This document shows, in pieces, positions 1-4,869 of a DNA stretch of 9,105 nucleotides (the first letter of the stretch is position 1; the number at the start of each line of letters is the position of its first letter). Below the pieces are notes generated by a model. The model saw only the letters and a program-made list of their open reading frames with translations. It made no database searches and was not told the DNA's origin. Made by a program: the position numbers and the translations under genes. The stretch is from Planctomycetota bacterium (GTDB taxonomy: Bacteria > Planctomycetota > GCA-002687715 > DRQF01). The stretch spans positions 1 through 9,105 of the forward strand of contig WFTN01000001.1 of NCBI GenBank assembly GCA_015485455.1. The letters are read 5' to 3'.

Positions 1-64
1 GACGCACGGGACTTAAAATCCCGAGTTCCATTGGAACGTGAGGGTTCGAGTCCCTCCTTGCCTA
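1..64 (+). tRNA. tRNA-Leu(UAA), 3' part, 5' end outside the window
   Basis: This is the 3' portion of a class II tRNA. The anticodon stem pairs bases 7-11 with 19-23 around a seven-base loop (12-18) whose anticodon, bases 14-16, is TAA, which reads UUA leucine codons. A long variable arm follows, with bases 25-29 pairing with 33-37; this is typical of leucine tRNAs. The T arm pairs 40-44 with 52-56 around a TTCGAGT loop. Bases 57-63 are the 3' side of the acceptor stem and base 64 (A) is the discriminator. The next bases are TTG, so CCA is not encoded and must be added after transcription. The 5' acceptor strand and most of the D arm lie to the left of the window. No U-rich terminator is seen in the 27 bases before the converging proline dehydrogenase gene. 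Confidence 0.95.
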
Positions 65-91
65 TTGAAGGATTTCCCGAGGACCGTCCCT

Positions 92-1006
92 CTACCCCTT
101 CTTAAACATGCCGAAGAGAACATAACGTCCAATCTTCGGATTCTCCTTCAAACGGCGCATGCAGTAGAGATACCACTCATCTCCAAAAGGCACGTAAACC
201 CGCAATTTGTGCCCAGCTTTGATGAGCTTCACCCCGAGAGACTGATCAACTCCCAAGAGCATCTGGAATTCGTAGGACTCTTTGGCAATCTGGCGCTCTT
301 TCAGAAGTTTCTCAGCTCGATCGGCTAAGTCGTGATCATGGGTCGCGATACCCACGTAAGAGCTGGCGTCAAACATGTCACCAAGGACAGTGATGAAGTT
401 GTTGTTGATTTCTTGGAAGCCCTTGTAAGCGATCTCCTCTGGCTCTACATAGATCCCCTTACATAGCCGATAGCTCGGCTTAAGATCTTTCAGTTCTGCC
501 ACGTCTTGGGCTGATCGGCGCATATAGGCTTGCAACACCAACCCTGTGTTATCAAATCCTTCAGCTCGAAGACGGCGGTAGATGGCGATCGTATCCGACG
601 TCGTTGGGGAATCTTCCATGTCAATACGGACAAAATTACCCAGACTTTGAGCGTGACTCACGACGGCCCTCACCCGCTCATAGGTGACCTCCTTGTCGAT
701 CTTGAGGCCAAAAGCCGTGAGCTTGATGCTGATGTTTGCGTCCAAATTCTCAGACCTGATACGGTCTAAGACGTCGATGTACTGCTTCCTAGCCTCATCA
801 CCTGCGGCGATATTCTCGATTTCTTCGCCCAGCACATCAATGGTGGCGCAGGCCCCCCATTTCCCCAAGTCCTTGACCCGGGCGACGGCCTCATCCAATT
901 TTTCTCCGGCGACGTAACGTTTAGCGAATTTGCGAACAATGGCCTTGGGCACAAGAGGCAGAGATGCTGCGATGGCTTTGTCGAAAAGACTCGAAACTAC
1001 AGGCAT
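92..1006 (-). CDS. Proline dehydrogenase (monofunctional, PutB/PRODH type)
   Basis: The product is a 304-residue FAD enzyme that oxidises L-proline to 1-pyrroline-5-carboxylate, the first step of proline catabolism. Visible motifs are ISIKL (K95), VRIDMED (127-132), LQAYMRRS (158-165), a lysine in LCKGIY (K183), THDH (222-225), EFQMLLG (246-252) and the C-terminal YCMRR (281-285), whose paired arginines hold the proline carboxylate in this family. The length matches free-standing bacterial enzymes rather than the long bifunctional PutA. The frame is open to 1147, but I chose the ATG at 1004-1006 because AAGGA lies about nine bases upstream and the extra 47 residues would run into trxB in another frame. 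The gene follows trxB by 22 bases, so the two are probably co-transcribed. No P5C dehydrogenase, the usual partner, is in the window. No clear hairpin terminator lies downstream. Confidence 0.95.
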   Translation of the reverse strand: MPVVSSLFDKAIAASLPLVPKAIVRKFAKRYVAGEKLDEAVARVKDLGKWGACATIDVLGEEIENIAAGDEARKQYIDVLDRIRSENLDANISIKLTAFGLKIDKEVTYERVRAVVSHAQSLGNFVRIDMEDSPTTSDTIAIYRRLRAEGFDNTGLVLQAYMRRSAQDVAELKDLKPSYRLCKGIYVEPEEIAYKGFQEINNNFITVLGDMFDASSYVGIATHDHDLADRAEKLLKERQIAKESYEFQMLLGVDQSLGVKLIKAGHKLRVYVPFGDEWYLYCMRRLKENPKIGRYVLFGMFKKG

Positions 1007-1028
1007 TCTGGTCGATCCTTTGGGGGTC

Positions 1029-1970
1029 TTAGCTTTCTTGAGATTCCAACCAGCGCTCGGCGTCAATGGCAGCCATGCAGCCAGTGCCCGAAGCTGTGAT
1101 CGCTTGACGATAGACCGTATCTTGAACGTCGCCACAAGCGAAAACACCGTCGATATTGGTGTATGTGTTGTTGTCTTGGGTGATCAAATAGCCCGCCTCG
1201 TCCATATCGAGTAACCCTTGAAAGATCTCAGTATTGGGCTTGTGACCGATTCCCATGAAGACCCCTTGGACTTCTTTCTCAACTTCCTCCCCAGTGACTG
1301 TATCCTTGAGGGTGACGGCCCGAATTACACCATTGTCATCCCCATGATAGCCAACAACAGAGCTATTCCACCTGATCTTGAGGGTCTCATGCTCCAAAGC
1401 TCGCTTCGCCATGATCTTACTGGCGCGCAACTCATCTCGACGATGAATCAAGGTGACCTCATTGCAGAATCGCGTGAGAAAAGTGGCTTCTTCAACAGCG
1501 GAATCACCACCGCCGATGACCACCACGTCCTTGCCCCGGAAGAAAAATCCATCACATGTGGCGCAGGCTGAGATGCCTTTGTTGTAGTAGGCCTCTTCTC
1601 CTGGCAGGCCCAAATAGCGGGCCGTGGCCCCTGTGGCAATAATGATGCTGTCGGTGTGGACTTCTCGGTTGTCAGACCAGATTTTGAAGGGTCTGGAGGA
1701 GAAATCGACTTTCACAATGTTTTCAGAGTAGCAAACCGTCTCAAAGCGCATGGCCTGCGCTTTGAACTGCATCATGAGATCTGGGCCCTGAACCCCTTCG
1801 GGAAAACCCGGATAATTCTCGACTTCTGTGGTGATCGTCAATTGACCGCCAGGTTGAAGACCTTCGAAAATAATCGGCGACAAATTGGCACGGGCCGTAT
1901 AGATCGCCGCGGTCCATCCCGCTGGCCCAGACCCAATAATGGCAACTTTGGTCTTCTCAATATCACTCAC
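1029..1970 (-). CDS. trxB: Thioredoxin-disulfide reductase
   Basis: The product is a 313-residue cytoplasmic flavoprotein that uses NADPH to reduce thioredoxin. The N-terminal FAD-binding motif GSGPAG is at 13-18 and is followed by PGGQL (40-44) and ATGA (112-115). The redox-active CATC is at 136-139. The NADPH domain carries VIGGGDSAVEEA (151-162) and HRRDELRA (176-183). The C-terminal FAD motif FACGDV is at 277-282. All catalytic elements of low-molecular-weight bacterial TrxB are present and the length is normal. The start codon is GTG (1968-1970), with an AGGAG ribosome binding site about seven bases upstream, and the translation begins in line with family members. It is the first gene of a likely two-gene operon with proline dehydrogenase. 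A candidate extended -10 promoter lies about 75 bases upstream. No thioredoxin gene is in the window. Confidence 0.97.
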   Translation of the reverse strand: MSDIEKTKVAIIGSGPAGWTAAIYTARANLSPIIFEGLQPGGQLTITTEVENYPGFPEGVQGPDLMMQFKAQAMRFETVCYSENIVKVDFSSRPFKIWSDNREVHTDSIIIATGATARYLGLPGEEAYYNKGISACATCDGFFFRGKDVVVIGGGDSAVEEATFLTRFCNEVTLIHRRDELRASKIMAKRALEHETLKIRWNSSVVGYHGDDNGVIRAVTLKDTVTGEEVEKEVQGVFMGIGHKPNTEIFQGLLDMDEAGYLITQDNNTYTNIDGVFACGDVQDTVYRQAITASGTGCMAAIDAERWLESQES

Positions 1971-2046
1971 AAAAGCTCTCCTGCAACAAATTCAACGGAA
2001 CTGGCGATTCCGGCTCCAATTCCGATCCGGGCCCTTTTCTGCAGCC

Positions 2047-2055
2047 GCTATAGCA
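2047..2055 (-). promoter_or_regulatory. Candidate extended -10 promoter for trxB
   Basis: On the minus strand this reads TGCTATAGC: a TATAGC hexamer (four of six matches to TATAAT) preceded by TG one base away, the extended -10 pattern. No good -35 hexamer stands 16-18 bases upstream, as is allowed for extended -10 promoters. It lies about 75 bases ahead of the trxB GTG. Read by eye only. Confidence 0.35.
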
Positions 2056-2160
2056 TTTTTCTATGTTAGCCTAAGGGTTCAAAACGGGCAACGCGGGGGA
2101 AAGCCGACTTATTCCTCGGATCCCGCCCATAGAACTGCTCAAACTGGTGGATCTGGACTG

Positions 2161-2188
2161 TTGAAATCCGAGTGTATTCCCGTATTGT
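2161..2188 (+). promoter_or_regulatory. Candidate sigma-70-like promoter for the EIIA gene
   Basis: TTGAAA at 2161-2166 (five of six matches to the -35 consensus) is followed after 16 bases by TATTGT at 2183-2188 (four of six matches to the -10). Transcription would begin just upstream of the possible small ORF at 2202 and run into the EIIA gene at 2312. The call is by eye, and random matches of this quality are common. Confidence 0.35.
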
Positions 2189-2201
2189 TCCCCGGTTGAG
2201 C

Positions 2202-2309
2202 ATGGGTTTTCTTCTGAAACGACTCTTGGGCACCAAGGACGGTCAAGAAAACCAGGATACGACGATTTGTCGCAGGATTCGAAAATCAGTCCTGCGCCCC
2301 AGGGAGTAG
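2202..2309 (+). CDS. Possible small ORF (35 aa) upstream of the EIIA gene
   Basis: An ATG at 2202 opens a 35-codon frame starting MGFLLKRLLG and ending in a TAG at 2307-2309, two bases before the EIIA ATG. The predicted peptide is basic, with a short hydrophobic and cationic N-terminus (LLKRLLG) and a C-terminal half rich in arginine. The ribosome binding site is weak (GGTTGAG, very near the ATG). It could be a leader peptide coupled to the EIIA gene, or simply an open frame by chance; its 3' end coincides with the EIIA ribosome binding site. I recognise no family. Conservation in relatives would be the only good support. Confidence 0.22.
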   Translation: MGFLLKRLLGTKDGQENQDTTICRRIRKSVLRPRE

Positions 2310-2311
2310 TC

Positions 2312-2764
2312 ATGGATCTCGGTGAACTAATCAATTCGCGCGGTGTTATTCGTCTTGAAACAAAAGACAAACGTGAGGCCCTCGAGCAGATGATTGAAGT
2401 CTTAGCTCGCAGGCGAGAAATCACCAGCCGGGACAAGCTTCGCCGTGCCATCAAAGATCGAGAGAAAATCCTCTCCACAGGCATTGGTTTCGGCTTGGCA
2501 GTGCCCCACGCCAAGATCCCTCAAGTCAAGAAGTTCTGTGCCGTCATCGGCATCAGCAAAGAAGGTATCCCCTTCGAATCCATGGACGGCAAGGCTGTCA
2601 ACATCATCGTGATGATTGCGGCGCCAGACGACGCTCACGAAGAATACCTTAGAATCTTGGCGAAGATCACCCATACATTGAAAAACGAAGACACCCGCAA
2701 AGGCATCATCGACACCAAGGATTCCAAGAGTGTGATTACTCTGTTTTCGAAGATGGAATATTGA
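2312..2764 (+). CDS. PTS EIIA domain protein (fructose/nitrogen type, PtsN-like)
   Basis: The product is a 150-residue, single-domain cytoplasmic protein of the PTS EIIA type 2 family, which accepts a phosphate from HPr or NPr on a histidine. The active-site segment GIGFGLAVPHAK (57-68) contains the expected His66. The upstream helix has REALEQMIEVLARR (21-34), and the C-terminal half has AHEEYLRILAKIT (108-120), both usual in this family. The ATG at 2312 is chosen because AGGGAG lies five bases upstream and the domain begins here; a TTG start at 2267 would add 15 residues without a good ribosome site. No EIIB, EIIC, HPr or EI gene is nearby, which fits a regulatory EIIA rather than a sugar transporter subunit. 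The regulated target cannot be told from the sequence. Its 3' end overlaps the converging PAP2-PHP gene by 29 bases. Confidence 0.92.
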   Translation: MDLGELINSRGVIRLETKDKREALEQMIEVLARRREITSRDKLRRAIKDREKILSTGIGFGLAVPHAKIPQVKKFCAVIGISKEGIPFESMDGKAVNIIVMIAAPDDAHEEYLRILAKITHTLKNEDTRKGIIDTKDSKSVITLFSKMEY

Positions 2765-4589
2765 TTCCCCGGCGCCAAACAAGCACACCGGCGATTGTCA
2801 CCCACAGCAACCATACCACTCGGCCCTTCTTGGGCAGTTCCCGCAAATAGCGAACAAGGGCGTGCCATGGCCCGAAGATTCCAGTCACAGGGTCAGAGTG
2901 AAGTGACACAACGCGATGCTTTTGATTGCCAGAATTCAAGACATCCATCAAACCCGACGGGCTGAGGGGCACCAAGTCCTGAGGCACCATATTCCACACT
3001 TGGTTGAAGCCACGTTTGCCGTGAAAGTCGCTGTTTCCCAAAGCCAAGAGATTGTGCTTGGCAATGCCACCTCGAAGTGCACCTAAACGCTCCAGGGCCT
3101 CCGAACTGCCTTCCTCATTCCTGCCAGCTACTTCAAATCCATCAATGTTGGCGGCGATCAACTCCTCTGACGATGGCATAGCCCCATTATCCCCTCGCCA
3201 AAAATGCGAAGCGATGACAAGCCCACCGGCTTGATGAACCGCCTCAATCAACAGAGAGTAGTCTGTGATTGCCTTCAAATTCTTTGGGGTGGCAGAACGA
3301 TTGTAGACCAAAAGGTGAAGGGGATGGTCCGCCGGGTCCCCGCCGCTCCATTCCGCACCAAAGAACTCCATGGGCTCCCAGCCAGCTTTGTCCCTCAAGA
3401 TATAACCTTGAGCCCAAGCATCATGCCAGGTCGGAATCACCATGTTATAACCCAAATCAGCAAAACGCTTCAGTCCGTCCTCAAGGCTCACAGCCCCGTC
3501 ATAGGGATCACCCAAATGACTCTGAGCATCAAATGCCCAATATGTTCTTGCCTCATCTGAACGAGGCCTTCCCCCCCAACCAGCACCACCGCTGATCGCC
3601 AAAAACCCCCAGATCAAAGATGCGGCTATCACAGAAGTGGTGACTTTGAGAGATCGTAGACCCCATTTAAGAAAGGCCAAGATAGACAGAAAAAGGAGCC
3701 AAAACCCTCCCCACAGGACAACCATCCTTAAGTCCGGCAGGCTTGCGATCTTCCGCGCCGGCCCAAAGATGGGTTCCCCAAGGACATGGAGCCAGTCTTG
3801 TTTAGGAAGGTGCCAATTGGCCAAGACCTCGCCGGAAATCCCGTCCCGTAAGGAAATGGAGTCATGAAAAATCCAGCCCACGACCAACGCCCAAACCACA
3901 AGAATCATGGGTGCCAAACGCTTGGGAGGATAAATAAATGCGAAAATGCCTCGACCCGGTGTTGTGGCTTTCCAGGAAACTGTCATCAGCAACCAGCCCA
4001 CGGCGGCCCCAGCGAGAACGTCGCTGGGGTGATGTGCGCCAATGTAGATACGCCCAAGACCAATGAGAATCGCCAGCCCCCATCCCAGAGGCACCCAAAG
4101 GCTTTTCGGGCGCCAAACAGTCAAGAAAAGCGCCACGGTTACGGCGAAAGCAGTATGGCCAGAAGGAAAACTCTTGTAGTCGATGTGATCAAAAAGAACC
4201 CGGAGTTGGTCCTGCATTCCTTCAACATGCCCAGGTCTGGGACGATGAGTCACCCGCTTCAAAGTCCCAACCACGATCTCACAAAGGACCCAAGCCGAGA
4301 CAAAGCCGCAGAGGCTCTTGCGCTGCGTTTTGAACTTCGTCCACAAATGAGACAAGAAAAACAAACTCAAGAGCAGCAATAGCTCGATGCGCGTCGACCA
4401 CTTGTCAAGAAAATGTGCCCAAGTGTCCAACCAAGGAATCGGACTTAAAGGATTGATGGCGGCAGTCAGAGGCTCATCCCAGGGAGTGACCAAAATCGCA
4501 AGAAATCCCACCAATAAGGGCCAGGTGAGGTCAAAAGCCCGCGGCAGACCGATCTTAGAGACACCCGAATTATCGCTTGGACTGGTCAA
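2736..4589 (-). CDS. Membrane protein fusing a PAP2 phosphatase to a PHP-type phosphoesterase domain
   Basis: The product has 617 residues. Residues 20-205 form a PAP2 (lipid phosphatase/phosphotransferase) domain. Its three motifs are intact: K111 followed after six residues by R118-P119, PSGH at 142-145, and R180 with H186 and D190. Further hydrophobic segments lie near 226-241, 287-308 and 316-333. Residues 345-585 resemble a PHP metallo-phosphoesterase: SHLGDPYDG (357-365), WHD (388-390), GAE (411-413), ASHF (460-463), GFEV (484-487) and GNSDFHG (518-524). A last hydrophobic helix (590-604) precedes a basic tail. Counting segments with the PAP2 site outside places the PHP domain outside too. 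The start is TTG (4587-4589), because an in-frame TGA lies nine bases upstream and no ATG occurs until codon 125. The ribosome site is weak. The substrate is unknown; undecaprenyl pyrophosphate and phospholipid head groups are typical for PAP2 proteins. Confidence 0.88.
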   Translation of the reverse strand: MTSPSDNSGVSKIGLPRAFDLTWPLLVGFLAILVTPWDEPLTAAINPLSPIPWLDTWAHFLDKWSTRIELLLLLSLFFLSHLWTKFKTQRKSLCGFVSAWVLCEIVVGTLKRVTHRPRPGHVEGMQDQLRVLFDHIDYKSFPSGHTAFAVTVALFLTVWRPKSLWVPLGWGLAILIGLGRIYIGAHHPSDVLAGAAVGWLLMTVSWKATTPGRGIFAFIYPPKRLAPMILVVWALVVGWIFHDSISLRDGISGEVLANWHLPKQDWLHVLGEPIFGPARKIASLPDLRMVVLWGGFWLLFLSILAFLKWGLRSLKVTTSVIAASLIWGFLAISGGAGWGGRPRSDEARTYWAFDAQSHLGDPYDGAVSLEDGLKRFADLGYNMVIPTWHDAWAQGYILRDKAGWEPMEFFGAEWSGGDPADHPLHLLVYNRSATPKNLKAITDYSLLIEAVHQAGGLVIASHFWRGDNGAMPSSEELIAANIDGFEVAGRNEEGSSEALERLGALRGGIAKHNLLALGNSDFHGKRGFNQVWNMVPQDLVPLSPSGLMDVLNSGNQKHRVVSLHSDPVTGIFGPWHALVRYLRELPKKGRVVWLLWVTIAGVLVWRRGINIPSSKTE

Positions 4590-4705
4590 TTTCTGTTCTC
4601 AATGGCCATTTCATGCTTCCAGGTCAAATTTCCCCTCACTGGGGGCAAAAGAAGCCTACGTAAGCGCCCCCCAACCATCAAATTGGAACAATCGGAAGAA
4701 ACACA

Positions 4706-4731
4706 GGCCATTGGCCAAATTAGCCAAATTA
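4706..4731. repeat. Short inverted and tandem repeats in a divergent intergenic region
   Basis: Bases 4706-4716 read GGCC-ATT-GGCC, a small inverted repeat, and TTGGCCAA (4711-4718) is itself a perfect palindrome. They run into two adjacent copies of GCCAAATTA (4714-4722 and 4723-4731). The cluster lies between the divergent PAP2-PHP and pyruvate kinase-like genes, so it could be a regulator site, though it is short enough to arise by chance. Confidence 0.35.
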
Positions 4732-4797
4732 TTCCCCAGCGATAGCCACATCTTTCCTTGAGTAACAAACCCAGGGAAACCGATGCTGGAGGTATAC

Positions 4798-4826
4798 TTG
4801 AAACCACCTCGCGGTGCTAACATAAG
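4798..4826 (+). promoter_or_regulatory. Candidate promoter for the pyruvate kinase-like/sat operon
   Basis: TTGAAA (4798-4803, five of six matches) is separated by 17 bases from CATAAG (4821-4826, four of six). Transcription would start near 4833, leaving a leader of roughly 35-40 bases before the ATG at 4870. If real, it also argues against the upstream ATG at 4783, which would lie ahead of the promoter. Read by eye only. Confidence 0.4.
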
Positions 4827-4869
4827 AGCCACCGAACGTTGTTTGTCTTATTGCTGGGAACTCTATTTC

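Larger units (their letters stand above)
1971..2311. other. Divergent intergenic region between trxB and the EIIA gene
   Basis: These 341 bases separate the divergent starts of trxB (minus) and the PTS EIIA gene (plus). They hold a candidate extended -10 promoter toward trxB (2047-2055), a candidate -35/-10 pair toward the EIIA gene (2161-2188), and a possible 35-codon ORF (2202-2309) ending just before the EIIA start. I see no tRNA, riboswitch-like fold, repeat array or mobile-element end here. Confidence 0.7.

Noticed and set aside
38..328. 96-codon + strand open frame starting inside the tRNA
   Set aside because: It begins within the tRNA T arm and then runs antisense to the well-supported proline dehydrogenase gene.
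1007..1147. 47-residue N-terminal extension of proline dehydrogenase
   Set aside because: It overlaps the end of trxB in another frame; the ATG at 1006 has its own AAGGA site at good spacing.
3864..4382. 172-codon + strand open frame opposite the PAP2 domain
   Set aside because: It is fully antisense to a gene with intact PAP2 motifs, lacks hydrophobic or domain patterns, and its composition is what the reverse complement of the real gene would give.
4586..4807. 73-codon minus-strand frame ending at TTGA, overlapping the PAP2-PHP start
   Set aside because: The stop/start overlap looks like coupling, but the peptide has no recognisable pattern, its start has no good ribosome site, and the frame covers the promoter region of the opposite operon.
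4783..4869. 29-residue N-terminal extension of the pyruvate kinase-like protein from an upstream ATG
   Set aside because: The extension has no pyruvate kinase similarity and would lie mostly ahead of or within the candidate promoter at 4798-4826; the ATG at 4870 fits the family start.
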